Positions 48,532 to 64,000 are shown, counted from the stretch's first letter. The stretch: DNA of 64,000 bases from Spirodela intermedia (GCA_902729315.2 LR746264.1:9207878-9271877), one strand, 5' to 3'. The notes: generated by a model from the sequence alone, not told the origin. Numbers and translations: made by a program.

Positions 48532-50703
48532 AAGACAGACAGACAGACGGACGGACACTTGGAGAAAGAGAGGATCCGAGGGGAATGAAACGCTGAGAGG
48601 GGAAAAACTGAGTTCGACTCCGCAGATACATATATACGATCTAGCACCAGCCATGTCTCTTAGAGAGAGAGAGAGAGAGAGAGTAATGATTACTTTCCGT
48701 ACACATTCCATGGCTTCCTCGCAACTCCGCCCGATCTGCGAGGGACTCGAGAAGCGGCATGGGCGAGGAGTGAATGGGGCCCGCCACCTTGCCAGACTCC
48801 GGCCCACGGCTCGATACGTATCCCTTTCCACCAGTCTTCACCCACCATCTGGCAGGAAGAATCGGCGGTCCCCTCGGCTCGGTCCGATTCAACGATTCCT
48901 TGGCTCGGACAGCCGTTATCGGGGTCGGTGTCACCCCCCACTTTGAACGCCCCAGCCCGCCCGATTTCAGAATAACAAAAGCTGCTGCCGTCACTCTCCG
49001 CCATTGACTGGTCAAACTGGTATCCCTCTGGCGGCGGCCCAGTCAGGTCGGGCCGTACTGACGGGCCGCCGGGTGGAACCAGCAGTGCCAGGTGGCCCAG
49101 CCGGTGGGCACAAATTTTCGAATTCCGGTCGTCATGGTCCGCGCCGGCAAGGTGGCGGTCCTGCGGCACAGATGGCGAGACGAGAGGATGGAATATCTCG
49201 ATTTCCGAGCCAAGGAAAAGAACACGCGCACTGAGGCTTCGGCTAGCAACGGACAAATTAGATGCAGTCACCTCCCGGTGAGTATATTCTCCCACGAGGC
49301 TCCGCATCTTCCCCTCCCGTCTTTCCGTGACGTGCGCTCACGACGACGCGAATTCTGGGCCCGTTATTAGGCCTGGGAATCTCCCTGAGAAACGACCGTT
49401 TCCGAAAATGGGCCTGCAATAAATAAATGGGCCCGTGCTATTGGACCGACGTGTGTACGGGGGTGTTTATGTTATTAGCTAAAATACATTCCCTTTTGTT
49501 CAAAATAAAATCCCGAGAAGGGGAAACAGGGAATAAGACCAAGGAGGGAAAACAGAGCTTTAAAATGGAAAGAAGAAAACCCAAAGTCTCTCTCCAGGAC
49601 GCCATCACGAATGTGGGGGGGCGGATGCTTAGCGTGGAAGGATCCAGAGGGGAGTCCTCAGTGCGGGGGGGCATGTCTGGCTGGCCCACCTCCCGCGACA
49701 GAGCAGCTCCCTTGACAGCGAAGGATCGCGCTCCTTTCCTCTCGTCCTTTCCCGGCAATCTCACAATTCCGCAGCACTCCAAGTAAAGCGCCGGAGCAGC
49801 GTCCTCCTGACGGTCTCCCTCCGCCGTCGGCCACTGCATCTCCTCCTCCGCCAACCGGTGATCCGGTACCACGTTTACAGTCGGTCTTCAGGAAAGATGG
49901 AGCATCGATCCGCATCACTTCTCTGTTGAGTTCTTCGTTTCCCGATCCAAAACGGCGGTCAATGCATCTAGATTTGCGTTCGAGGGAGATCTGGCCGTCG
50001 TCATGGGGACAGATGAGCGCGGTCTCCCACCGCCGGGGAGGAAGGCTGAGAATAGAATATCGCATCTGGCAATTACCGTGCTCTGGGGCAAGTGGAGACT
50101 GGGGCCGGGCCTCGTGGACGGTCGGAGTTCGGAGAAGGCGATCTCAGCCGTAGCTCCGCAGCAATACATTTTAAAATTGTTTCTTCGAGACCGTCGGCTT
50201 CCTTTTCCAGCGCCGCCTCCGCCATCGAGAGAACCTACACTACGTGACCTCTGACTAGAGAGTCGATCATCACTTCCAGTGAGAGTGAGGGGAGAGAGAG
50301 AGAGAGAGAGGGGCGTAACCGACTGCCGAAGAGTGAGGGTGCGCACGTGCGAAAGGCCTTCAGCGCCCAAACCGACTGGTACGACATCACCTTCCTTCAT
50401 AAATTTCGGTTTTTCACAGGGGCGCTCCAGGGTGTTGGCCGTCTCGTTTTCTCTTCGTTAGTGGACTATTTCGGCTCATCATTACTATCATCGTGTGAAA
50501 GGGGGAAGGGCGGGTTCCGCTTTCGACCCTGGGAACTTTTTTAGAAGAAAAAGCAGAAAAGCTGTCAGGTCCGCTCTCATTCTCGGACGTCTTCCAGACT
50601 CCTCCCTTTGACGCTCGCTAGGCAGAGACACTCCCCTTCCTCATCGCTCCCTGCATCCCTATCTGGTTCTATCTGGTTTCCCTGAGTCATTGTGTTTGTG
50701 GAA
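47867..50703. promoter_or_regulatory. Divergent promoter region between the Dof and receptor-kinase genes
   Basis: No gene supported; the many long overlapping frames on both strands have no family signature. Simple repeats: GA/GACA/GACG at about 48500-48556, GA at 48662-48682, GA at 50290-50311. TGGGCC-type elements occur near 49356, 49409 and 49428. The distance between start codons is 2.8 kb. Confidence 0.5.
48500..48556. repeat. Compound GA/GACA/GACG microsatellite upstream of the Dof gene
   Basis: A GA run passes into GACA and then GACG units. On the Dof coding strand it reads CT/TGTC and lies about 0.65 kb upstream of the chosen ATG. A second GA run follows at 48662-48682. Confidence 0.85.
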
Positions 50704-53700
50704 ATGGAGACGCTCGTCCTACTCTCTCTGCTGTGTCTCTTCATCTCTGGTATTGCCGACGCTCAGATGCCTGGTAAGAGCTTCTTCATCGTAAAACGAC
50801 CAACTATTTCATATGTTCCTTTTAGTTGGTATTTCGCGGCAATAAGAGCCTCTGACGACTGGCTTTATCGCCCTCCTGTTTGCTGTCTTTCATTGTTTGA
50901 AAGTCTGCCTGTGGTGTGAAATTTGATGCCTGCGAGAGTTAGGCAAACTGACCGAACAGGAGTAGGATGTCTTCCGTATTGTTTCTTTCTTACGTTCAGG
51001 GGCCTTGGCAGGGAGTACCAATGGGCTGAGAGAAGTTTCCTGTTCTGGAGGTTGGCTAACTTCGATAGTATTATTCATTTAGAAGTGACATAGAGGAGTT
51101 CCGACGCGTCCGATCCAAGATGAGGAATAAAAGGTAAAATTGGCTTAGAGGTGATCGTATGTGAACTGCAAGGGGTGGAAACAGACGAGAACTTAGAAAT
51201 TTTTGTACAAGCGAGTGACAAGGTGGGGGAATGATTTAAAGTTTACTTCGACGTTGAAACGGGTGTTCGACTAAAAGACTCTAACCATGGTATTCAGGTT
51301 TTCCTTCCAACACGGCGGTTTATGAGTCGTAAAGTCTCTGCAGGTAGTATTATACTTGTCGTTGGCAGAATGACCCGAAGAATGCTTCTGATTGTTAGTC
51401 CATCTATTCTAGTTCTATTCTTACATCCAAGATTATTAGTTTGATTCAATCTTTGGGAATTATCGTGCGATACTAAGTTTCACGTGGATATCTTGGACAA
51501 AAGTTAGTTGTAAAAGGGTGAGATTGCATAATCGTAATTTGCACTCCTTGTGACGACTAAATTTTGTTTATGTGTCAGTGATGATGCATATGCTGCTTTA
51601 AATAAGATGGATGAGTTTAACATTAGTTTCCTTCTGAAATTGATCTCCCATCTCCACGACATGCTTTTGTTGTACTATAATTACTATAATCGTTCATTAG
51701 CTGAAGAAAATAATTGATTAGTTACCCTTGCCTAATGATACGAAGAAATACAAATTGTACATCTAAATGACATTTCGGAAAGTAACCATCTTAGTCATCA
51801 GTCGTTCACTGTTGGCGTAGACTTGAGATCACTGGCTATTTAGAGACTGGTCCGTGGAGTAAAATGCCCTCTTTATAATTTTTTGGCTAACATCGTCATC
51901 TCTTCTATATTTTCTTGTTTGAGGCAGGTTTTGTTAGCATTGACTGTGGTGGTCGGGAAAACTACACTGATGACATTGGACTTGTCTGGAGCCCTGATAA
52001 TCAAATACTTTATGGTGAAACAGCTCCTATATCTGTTCCTGGTGAGAACAGGAAGCAATATTCAACAGTGAGATACTTCCCTGCTGATAATAGGAAGTAC
52101 TGTTATACATTTGGTGTATTAAATAGAACGAGATACCTTGTGAGGGCAACTTTCTTGTATGGGAACTTTGACAACAGCAATGTCTATCCCAAGTTTGATA
52201 TTTCACTTGGAGCAACTCATTGGTCAACTATTGTAGTTTCTGATGCAAATACTATAGAAATCGAAGAGCTCATCTTGCTTGCCTCATTTCCAACAATTAG
52301 TGTGTGTCTATCCAATGCAATGACTGGACGGCCATTTATTTCCACTGTTGAGCTTCGTCAGTTCAATGGTTCACTTTATTATACAGAATTTGAAACAAGA
52401 TTCTTTCTTGGAGTGTCTGCAAGAATAAACTTTGGCGCGGAGAGTAAAGACTCTGTCAGGTATTGCCATGTTTCTCATCAGAGTCGTTCATTCTGACTGG
52501 TCTTCTTCTGTACAAACTAAGAAGATACTTGTCGTTTAGTGCTCTTGATGTTGCTTGCTAAGACCACCCACTTGACTTCGCATTGCTTTTTATTTTAATC
52601 GATAAACATTATTGTATGAGTTCTTAGATAAAAAATATAATTTCTCAAGCCAGCGTTGGTTTTGTCTTTTTTTAGCTTGATTCCCTGCGATTTAGATGTG
52701 CTTCTTTATCTTACATTTTTGTGCATTGTTTTATTGTGCCTTTATCTAGTATTTCTGAGGGAAATTGCTTAAGGCTTCTCTAGTTGTTCATATTTATGAG
52801 TCCTCCAAATGTTATCTTTTTATTTCTTCCTGCTGGGTGTTTGGACCTATTTTGGGGAAAAGTCCCGAATTGATTTCCATTTGGAAACCATTTTTTCAAG
52901 AAACAATTTATGGAAACGCTTGCGTTTGCCTAAATCGGCAATATGTTTATGGGTGCTCTTAGTTGTTGATATATCGCTCCTGCTTCTTAAATCCATCAAT
53001 CCGACTGTAAACTCTGAACAGTAAGGAAGGTCTCTCCCTTTCTTTGTGAATTTTGCCCTTCAGACCCATGATACTGATGGACAGTAGGTTTTAGTGGGAG
53101 CGTGTTTGGTATTTAAATTCTATGATACCGAGAACTTGACATGTTGCAGTCATGAGGACATGATAAAGAGCCAGATATATTCGTTAGGCCAGACTAGCAA
53201 GAACCGGATGAGAAGCTGGCTGTTATCGTCCTTGAAGCGAAACTTAAGAGGGGGTACCAATTATAGCTGGGCCAATATCTTTTGCTTTTGAGAAAGGAAG
53301 TACAAAGTAACGTTAATGGTCTTCTTTTTTTTTGTTAATAAGTTTCCTGGTGTTGTCCCTAATAGCATAATTGTGTATTTTTTTAAAAACATAATTCCAT
53401 TTTGGAAATTTTCATGTACATAATTCGTATTTCCCATCTAAGCATCCGTGAAATGTTTTCAGTTGGTACCATGCTTTCTTGAGTTTCTAACTTCGAAGGA
53501 CGGTATAAATATAAATAGCTTGTTTGACTTCCATAGGAGTTCATTTCGGTGTTTAGTTTCCCGATGTCACCGTTATCCCTATCTCTTGTTATGCTTCATC
53601 AAGAATACCTTGGTTGAGGGAATAGTTTATTGTTTCAGGTATCCTGACGATCCATTTGATAGAATATGGCAGTCTGATTCTCTAAAGAAGGCAAATTACC

Positions 53701-56700
53701 TCGTTGATGTTGCTGACGGAACTGAGAAGGTATCCACAAGAATGCCAATCGATGTCAATACTGGTGAAAGACCCCCAGAGAAGGTGATGCAGACTGCTGT
53801 TGTGGGTCAGAATGGATCTTTAACCTACCGGTTAAATCTTGAGGGCTTTCCAGGCTTTGGGTGGGCGGTATCTTACTTTGCAGAAATTGAAGATTTGGGT
53901 CCAAATGAGGCTAGGAAATTTAGGCTTTTCCTTCCTGGTCCAGAATATTCTCAGAACACAAAGGTTGTTGTCAACGTTCAAGAAAATGCTCAGGGGAAGT
54001 ACCGATTGTATGAGCCAGGATACGAAAATATATCATTTCCATTTGTCTTGCCCTTTGCATTCAGGAAAACAAATGACTCTTCCAGGGGACCCATCTTGAA
54101 TGCTATGGAGATAAATCGATATCTGCAGATAAGTGACGGGTCTAGAGATGGTAGCTACCTTACCTCTAGTGCTATCCGCTAATGCCTGTTATTATCTTCT
54201 TGGCATTTGCTGGAACTTCTTAAAGATATCCTTTTGGAATTGCAGCTATTGTTATGGCCGGTTTTGTTTCCCATTATGGACTGGCACAATGGGCACAAGA
54301 AGGTGGTGATCCGTGCCTACCAGCTTCGTGGTCCTGGGTGCAGTGCAATTCTGATTCCCAGCCACAAGTTCTTTCAGTGTAATTGTCACTAAAATTTGTC
54401 CCCTTCTTTTTATTTTATCTGAGTGAGATTCGTTTATTTCAAATTCCTGTAGTCAAGGATTGATGCATGTATTGTCTTTCCCAAATATTTTCACAAATCG
54501 CATTACGCTAATGAGATCATGGCTTTGTGCAGTATTCTGTCGAGGAAAAATTTAACCGGCAGTATTCCTTTGGAATTGACACAGTTGACAGGCCTAGTTG
54601 AGCTGTAAGATCGGTATCTTTTGTCTTCATTTTGACGTTATACTTTATCCTATTATGTCACTGATCATGTACAACATCAGATGGCTGGATGGAAATGGCC
54701 TCACTGGCTCTATACCTGATTTCAGTGGATGCATGAACCTTAAGAGAATGTAAGCGTTTGTATCAGATATCTCAGTGGTATATTTTTTTTTAAGTATCAT
54801 CGTACTAATTGAGGATTATTATGTCTTTGCAGTCATCTCGAGAATAACCAATTGACCGGTGAATTGCCTTCCTTTCTGACCAACCTTCCAAACTTAAAGG
54901 AATTGTAAGTCAAAGAACCAGCTGTCAATCTAAAAGCAGAGTAACCATATGCTAGTTTTGCCGCAGACTGTTTTAATGTACCATCTACTTAGATCTTATG
55001 AGTTATGACTTGTCTGGAAAGAGAGGCTACCTTATCTATTTACATAGGCTCGTTTTCTGCCTATCATTTCTTCAAGTCCCTCCAGACTACTGAAATAAAA
55101 TTCCTAGATGCTCTTTGTCGATGGCTGACTCAAGGCATATAATGTTGATTTGAACTTGCATATGATTTTCTAATTACGTCAAAAGTACCGTCTTGATTCT
55201 GTTGTTATATTCATGATGACAGGATGTCTGTTTATTACATACACTGTCTATGATTCAGTACCATATGATTCGAAGTTACTGTCCATGTTTCATTCACAAT
55301 TTCAGTATTAGCTCTAAATCACCGACCATTTGACTAGTATTTGCTAATGGCGGCAGTCAGTGATAGTTTTCAGTGTCTCACATGACCCTAAAGATTTTTA
55401 TGTCTTTATTGATTTAATTTTCTTGAGTCCTGGAAAATAGAAGTTTTTGTAATTGTGATGTAATATTTGATGTGCATATGTGCACTTGAAAGAGTGAGGC
55501 TAAGAGAGTTGTCATTTATGGTCCCCTAATCAGGTTGTGAGAGGTGATGCAGTGTCTCACTGTCATTCTCCCTATTTTGCTCTGACGTTGAATTTAAATG
55601 TTCAAATTAACATATGATTTTCTACCAGTTGTGTACTAGAATGGACGGAGTGTTTTTTTGGAAAGGTGTATTGTGGTGCGAAAGCTTTTAGGTGAAGACA
55701 AGAATTATGAAAACAGAAATTATGTTATGAACATTATTCCCTTCTCATCTCATGAAATGGTGAGCATAAAAAGAAAATTAACAATAAACTTTATTCTTCT
55801 CCTTCATCTTTGCCAATACAATAAAGTAGGTAGCTTTCATCTTCATTCGTTTGCTCCATTTCTCCACATATATGATTAATGCGCTGATGATCGTTTGATT
55901 TTTCACCCAGACACTTCTTATTCATTATCGATACTGTTGGAGCACTTTCCCCAAGTCAATATCCTTGGTCATCCGGACAACCTCTGGACAATGTGACAGC
56001 AAGTCTTTGATTTCCGCTTACTCGGATAAGCTTGGATAAATCGGAATATTAACTTTCACTTATCTCTTGCCAGTTCACTATCCTTTTTCCGAAAGTTCAT
56101 TCTATCAACTAGATGTGAATCAGTGTATACATCCCCCTTATCGAATATCTTTCTTTGCAATGTACTCATATATGCTACTAAGGTGTTGAACGCTTCATGG
56201 GGATTTGTCTGGTGGGATGGGGGCATTATGCCGCCCAATTTTTCTATTAGCCAAAAGTTTTGTTCTTATGTTTGCTTTTATGTCGTGATTAGTTCGGAAA
56301 GAGCCATGAGCTCTGTTAACAAGGATCTTTAATTGATGCAGGTATGTGCAGAACAACATGCTATCAGGAGTGGTGCCACAAGGTCTTCTCAGTAGGAACA
56401 TTGTTCTAAAGTGGGTATTATTTTCTCCAGTTGTGAAATATGGGAGAGCAATCTGGTTCTTTTGAAATGTTTATTCTAAGTAAACTGTGCTGAAAAACAA
56501 AGTAGCTGAAAACATACTATCAATCGATTTTACATCTGTAAAATAATAAATCTCATCACTGTATTCATAAAATTATCCTGTCTGGCGGATAGTTCTTTCT
56601 TCTATAATGGTTTATAGAAAAACTTAATTTTCAAGTCATCCCGTCAGACATCTTATTACTTCTTCAGTTTTAACCTTCCCTGTGACTTGCGGAAAACAGC

Positions 56701-59632
56701 AAGACCTTTTTTAAGCACCTTGAGGGGGTATTAGTGTGATTCCAGATAATTTTATGGATTTTTCCGTAATTAATCATTTTCCAACCAAGTATGTCTGTCT
56801 TTTTTTGTGAGGTCGTTCATATCTAATCCTTTTATGAGAAATTTTTCGTCATTTTATACAGTTTTTTTTATAGTATGGATTGTTTCATAATTCATAGGAA
56901 TACAATTTTGATTGCTATTAAGATAATGGTAGTGAGTCGTGCATATGGGGGTGAAAGATGATGATTAGTGTATACGCGATGGGCTTAACAAATATCATTC
57001 GTTTTATTTGTTTTTTTTTATATTATTTAGGTGGAGAGGCTGATTGACGATGGGCTTCTTTTTTTATGGTGTAATATGGTCTGTCATTAGGAAAAGGAGA
57101 GAAGAAATCGGTCTTTATGAAATCTCAAAAACCTACGAACATTGTAAATGATGATATTTTCATCCGAATTAAGAGTGCCATTCTATGATTCTATCGAAAC
57201 AAAAGAAGATGTTGTCCCAGCATTTTTTTTCTCGTTGTTATATCATGAAACTGGACCACAGTCTGTCCCTATTTAATGGCTTTAGGTAGAAAGTTTATGT
57301 TCTATGGAAGATCTTTTTTCGTAAATTATTGGCTAATTAACAGATTTAATCATTACATTATTTGTCTCCATCTCAACTATGCTACATACCAATTGAATAA
57401 TTCTATTTGTTTCATGTTTCTTTGGTTTCGTGTTAGCTTCTCTGGAAACTCTAATCTTCACGAAGGAAAGGGCAAGAGTAAATCGACCATCATCATACTT
57501 GCTGTACTGGGGTCTTGTTTGCTGCTCGTGGTCACGTTTGTTTGTTGCTTGCTTACACTCAAAAGAAAGGAGAAGAAGGATTTCTGTAAAGAAGGTCGCT
57601 CAACCTCCCAAGAGACTTCCGTTTCTTGTCACAGGATGGCATTTATCTCGTTCAGAACACTGCTTTTGTGTCATATATTAATAAAATTGTAATTTCTTTT
57701 TTCTATCTATAGATGGTTCCAGCGCGGGTCCTCCTTCAAAAAAGCTCATCTCGTATTTCAGTGGTGTTTCTACACAAACGACACACTGCTTTCCATTATC
57801 TGAACTGGAAGATGCCACTGGGAAGTTTGAAAGAAGGATCGGTTCTGGCGGATATGGAATTGTGTACTACGGAAAGCTACAAGATGGAATGGAAATTGCC
57901 GTGAAGGTTTTGACCAATGATTCCTACCAGGGGACTAGAGAATTCTCAAATGAGGTAGTCTCTTTTTCCTCTCTCTTCCTTTTTTTTTTTTTTGTCTGAG
58001 ATTTTTCTTTTATTGGAGATTGTCTCACTGAACCAATTAAAGTAAAAAACTTTCAACTCTTCAATAATGGAAGGTTGTTTCTTCGAAATGATAATGGGCA
58101 GTATCTAAGGCCCCTTGAGATATCAAGGGAAAATCGAGGATTCCTGCTCTTTCAGTGAGCTGTCAAATATGCAGTTATTTGTGAAATTTATGATTTTTTG
58201 TTGGTGTTTTTCATAATCGTATACTTGAAGAGCCAATGGGTATTCGCATGGATTATATATTTGGCGTTTCTCTTTCGACAAATATCATGCTTTCTGTGTG
58301 GGTCTGCCTGCCCATGAAGTTGCTGCGACATCGTTATCTCATTTCTACTTCCTCAAGATTTTTATTACCGCAAATAGTAATGTAGACATGATCTTGAGAA
58401 CATGGAACCCAAAAATTCTCATCCTCCCGTGGTGATTCTCCGCTGATTTCAGGTCTCCCTGCTCTCGAGAATTCATCACAGGAATCTCGTTTCATTTCTT
58501 GGATACTGCCAACAAGGAGGGAAGAACATCCTCGTCTACGAGTTCATGCATAATGGAACCCTAAAGGACCACTTGTTCGGTGAGTTAACTTAATTCCCTG
58601 TTGGGGCCGGCTCTTCAGCCGTGCTGATGATCTCTATTCCGAGCCGTGCAGGATCTCTCGCCCGAGAACGGAACTTGAGTTGGATCAAGCGGCTCGAGAT
58701 AGCCGAAGATGCTGGAAGAGGTCGAATCTCTAGAACTCGGCCCTTCGATCGCGTTGTGATTTTTTCCTCTTTTTGTTTTCTTCTCATAATATATATATAA
58801 TTCGGCTTGCAGGGATCGAATATCTTCACACGGGCTGCACGCCGTCGGTCATCCACAGGGATCTGAAGAGCAGCAACATCCTTCTCGACAGCAACATGAG
58901 GGCCAAGGTCTCGGATTTCGGCCTGTCCAAGCTCGCCGTGGACGGGTCCTCCCACGTGTCCAGCATCGTCCGAGGAACAGTCGGATACCTGGACCCCGAG
59001 TACTTCCTTCCCCCTCCACTCTTCAGCACTCTTCTTGGCTTCTCATCAGCAGCTTTCAACTCCATAAGAAACGCAATCGATCTCGATTTCGCAGGTACTA
59101 CGTCTCCCAGCAGTTGACCGACAAGAGCGACATCTACAGCTTCGGGGTCATTCTCCTGGAGCTGATCTCCGGTCAACAGGCGATATCAAACGAGAGGTTT
59201 GGAGTCAACTGCCGCAACATCGTCCCCTGGGTGAGTTCTACTCCCGTGGCCTAGAATTGCGGGTCTGGGTCTAAAAATTGGGCACCGCAGGGGAAGGCGC
59301 ACATCGAGAGCGGGAACATTCAGGGGATCATCGACCCGGCTCTGGAGAACGAGTTCAACATCCAGTCGGTGTGGAAGATAGCCGAGAAGGCGCTGATGTG
59401 CGTGCAGCAGCACGGGATGTCGCGGCCGACCATGTCGGAAGTCCTCAAAGAGATCCGCGAGGCGATATCCATCGAGAAAGGGATCGACTCGGGTGGAGAC
59501 GACGACATCGACATCATCTCCGGACAGCACTCCAGACACTCCTCCGCCCACCTGGACCCCTTGGACGCGCCCATCTCTGGGCCAAGCAACCTCTCCTTCG
59601 GCGACAACATCTTGCTCCCCTCCGCCCGGTGA
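50704..59632 (+). CDS. Malectin-like LRR receptor Ser/Thr kinase, At2g37050-like (15 exons)
   Basis: Exons: 50704-50773, 51928-52459, 53639-54150, 54246-54378, 54533-54604, 54681-54749, 54833-54904, 56342-56410, 57437-57594, 57713-57954, 58453-58579, 58652-58720, 58813-58999, 59095-59230, 59291-59632; 929 aa, phases consistent. The signal peptide is about 1-20 ([17 protein letters not shown]). A malectin-like domain covers about 24-370 ([28 protein letters not shown]), followed by a WSWVQC motif. About three to four LRRs lie at 425-505. One transmembrane helix is at about 526-550. The kinase domain starts at about 600, with [11 protein letters not shown] at 606-616, Lys627 in the VAVK-type position, HRD Asp725, DFG Asp743 and DPEYY. 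Length and domain order match At2g37050 (about 930 aa). It should act at the plasma membrane, sensing extracellular or cell-wall cues; the ligand is unknown. All catalytic residues are present, so it is probably an active RD kinase. Confidence 0.9.
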
Positions 59633-60079
59633 GGAGGAGACATCAAGAACCAGGGTTTTTTCTTCTATACTTTCCTTGTTACATACTGCTACACATGACA
59701 AGGTTGCAATTTTGGCGATTTTAAACAGAAGAAGACGGGGGTGACAGACACTAGTGAGTGTTTCAGCGATCCACTAGCATTGCGAGCAACAAACAGCAAC
59801 GAGAGAGCAGAGAAACAAGATGTCTGTGTACAATCTCTACGGCGACAAAGGGTAACCAAAAGGAAAGCTAAAAGAGACAAAGGGCCGAGCGCGTCTTCGG
59901 TCTTATTGCGAGAGAGATAGAGAGGAAGGTGACTCCCCCCAACTAGTACACGCCCGTTTACTCCACCGCATCCTTGCTTCAACAGTCGGCATAACTGGAG
60001 ACGACCACGAGGATAAGTCAACGGGTGAGAAAATCGTCATCTGAGCGAGCATATGTATGTATGTGCTTCAGGTTTCTTC
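59633..60079. other. Convergent intergenic region between the receptor kinase and ascorbate peroxidase genes
   Basis: Both 3' UTRs must fit in 447 bp. No separate gene supported. Confidence 0.5.
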
Positions 60080-62250
<2,171 letters not shown>

Positions 62251-63297
62251 TTCTCCCGCTTGATCTGGAGTCCCTTCAAAAACAGAATATACTGAGATCC
62301 CCGTGATCGGCAGACGGAACGACGATCTACAGGGAGAACGATCTAACAAAAAAACGGAAGAAAAAGATGTAGAGGCTTCATCCCCACCGCGCTCACTGAA
62401 GATATCTGACAGCTGACGAACACACAGGCAACACTGCTGCGAGGAAGGCCGCATCGACATTTATACAACTTGGAGAAGAAGTTTCTAGCAACGAGCTGTA
62501 CACCGTCCGATCGATTGATCTCACGGTCTACAGCCCATGTCATTCTGACGGTGCAGATTTCCCAGTGCTAGCTGATGGGTAGCCCCGAGCGTGTGGCTGC
62601 CAACCTCCAGCCCGTCAAAAGGTACATCCGAGATCGAATGAACCTCAAAGAACGGAATTTCATTTTCGTCCTGTAATAAAAGATATACTCTCATTGGCCC
62701 TCAAATTTAAAACAACATCTTTTTTATCCTCAATTTATGCGTGAAAACATCGGAGGCCAAACTATTTGAGGACTAAAAGCATAAATACAAATATTGAATG
62801 GATTAAAATTAAAAAGCTTATAAATACATTTATTTATTTATTCCAGTGTGAACGCGAAGTGGACGAAATGATTCGCTCTCAGTCTCCAATCAGGACGTGA
62901 CACGTATGGTAGTAGCTGCAATTGCTCAGGCACGGAAGAGACCAAATCGGTGGGGGACAAGGATCCGTCGCCACGTGAGAGAAAATTAAATGGACGGATG
63001 CGATCGCATAGATCACTACTGAGCCTCCGATTAAGAAAGATTTGTCATTACATAAGACATCAGCGGACTTCGAATATTTCTTTTTTACCAAGTAACCGGA
63101 TATTCGGATCCATTTGGGGAAGCGGGTTCAATCCATAACCTTAATAGGCCACATTAGCGCCCCGTCTGTCCAGTATGACCCAGTCCATTTAAATGAGCTT
63201 TATTATTTTGGCTTAAATGAAACCGGTCTACATGATTTACCAGTCTAGCTTGCTGTTTCTGGAATTGGGGCCGAAAGTTAAGCCCAGAGCTTTATCT

Positions 63298-63331
<34 letters not shown>

Positions 63332-63599
63332 GGGATGACGTGGCCCGACCCGTCATTTCCCTGCCTCGTTCCCTGACTGGGTTAACCTCGCTATTCGATC
63401 CGGAAGAAGAGTCAAACCAGTTGACTTCCTCTTTACGATAAAAGCCATGATAAGCCCCACTTGGACGTACGGTCATCCGTAGTGGGCGGGAGGAGCCGAC
63501 GGCAAAGGATTCCTGGTCAGAAACATCCATCGCCGCGCGGGTATTCAAAATTGACGTGCTGTAATGGAACCCTTCCCCACGGGTTGTCGATCACCGAGG

Positions 63600-63638
<39 letters not shown>

Positions 63639-64000
63639 TATCAGAACTAGTCTGCAAGAATTATCTGATATTTAGTAATAGAACAAGTGTCCGGGGAAGA
63701 CCAAGTCAAATAATTTTACGTGGAAGGGGTAGATTTGGAGGAGGACGTGATCCTTCCTACCCGTCAAATATAGTTTTCGCGTCGGCTTCAAGAGAAGAAG
63801 GTTGACCCAGTTATGCATCCGGTGACCTTCCTACCCACATCCGCGTCCGCGCCGGATGCCCTTTGCCGGATCAACGATTTACGTTGACTGCCGCATCTCC
63901 AGATACGACCAAAGTCGGTCGCTTGTCGTTGTGGCGTTGGAGCTGGTTTTCCCATCGCGACGGCAAAATCGTTGCCCGCCTGAAAATCCGAGGTCCGAAG
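62251..64000. promoter_or_regulatory. Upstream region of the APX gene and unassigned right end
   Basis: No gene supported to the window edge. A CACGTG G-box lies at 62972-62977, about 720 bp before the APX start. Simple repeats: CT at 63298-63328 and GA at 63604-63632. An AT-rich patch is at 62690-62850. Any gene beyond 63.8 kb would need sequence outside the window. Confidence 0.5.
63298..63328. repeat. CT microsatellite
   Basis: About 15 CT units. A complementary GA run of about 14 units follows 275 bp later at 63604-63632, so the two could pair as a long imperfect inverted repeat. No gene overlaps. Confidence 0.9.

Noticed and set aside
48690-49307. 205-codon and overlapping frames on both strands between the Dof and receptor-kinase genes
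   Set aside because: Several mutually overlapping frames in GC-rich promoter DNA with no family similarity; typical of chance open frames.

Overview
The window is nuclear chromosomal DNA of a flowering plant. The evidence is spliced genes with canonical GT-AG introns and a set of plant-specific families: a plant-type PWWP protein, organellar PPR proteins, UPL-type HECT ligase, Dof zinc finger, malectin-like LRR receptor kinase and cytosolic ascorbate peroxidase. Several genes have GC-rich 5' exons or are GC-rich and intronless, and CT/GA microsatellites are frequent. This looks more like a monocot than a typical eudicot, but I cannot name the species. Exon boundaries below come from reading splice sites by eye. 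Each full model was checked for phase continuity and for a total length divisible by three. Layout: (1) 0.56-4.47 kb, + strand, a PWWP-domain chromatin protein with three 35-residue AT-hook repeats, an RRM-like domain and a Glu-rich tail. (2) 4.8-5.3 kb, a promoter-like block with a CAG tract, a 93-bp tandem duplication, G-boxes and five TGGGCC motifs. (3) 5.95-12.95 kb, + strand, an 11-exon gene for a 722-aa uncharacterised plant protein. (4) 13.96-15.03 kb, + strand, an intronless PPR protein like At1g06270. (5) 15.76-28.81 kb, - strand, a complete 17-exon HECT E3 ligase of the UPL4 type. (6) 29.74-31.98 kb, - strand, an intronless chloroplast PPR protein like HCF152. (7) 32.2-34.3 kb, a diverged 320-bp tandem repeat and CT microsatellites. 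(8) 34.37-36.72 kb, + strand, a six-exon RRM protein whose last intron is mostly a tetranucleotide microsatellite. (9) About 36.9-45.25 kb, an AT-rich, CpG-poor domain holding a decayed multi-exon pseudogene on the - strand. (10) 45.3-46.03 kb, a GC-rich block with a minus-strand TATA motif and tandem hairpin units. (11) 47.14-47.87 kb, - strand, a Dof transcription factor. (12) 50.70-59.63 kb, + strand, a 15-exon malectin/LRR receptor kinase like At2g37050. (13) 60.08-62.25 kb, - strand, an eight-exon cytosolic ascorbate peroxidase with all key residues. The genes do not form a pathway cluster; they are ordinary single loci acting in chromatin reading, ubiquitination, organelle RNA processing, RNA binding, transcription, cell-surface signalling and peroxide detoxification. 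The least explained part is the 36.9-46 kb accessory block. In it, exon-like segments with matching splice phases carry at least eleven in-frame stops inside strongly CpG-depleted DNA, just downstream of an isolated TATA plus hairpin-repeat leader in the same orientation.
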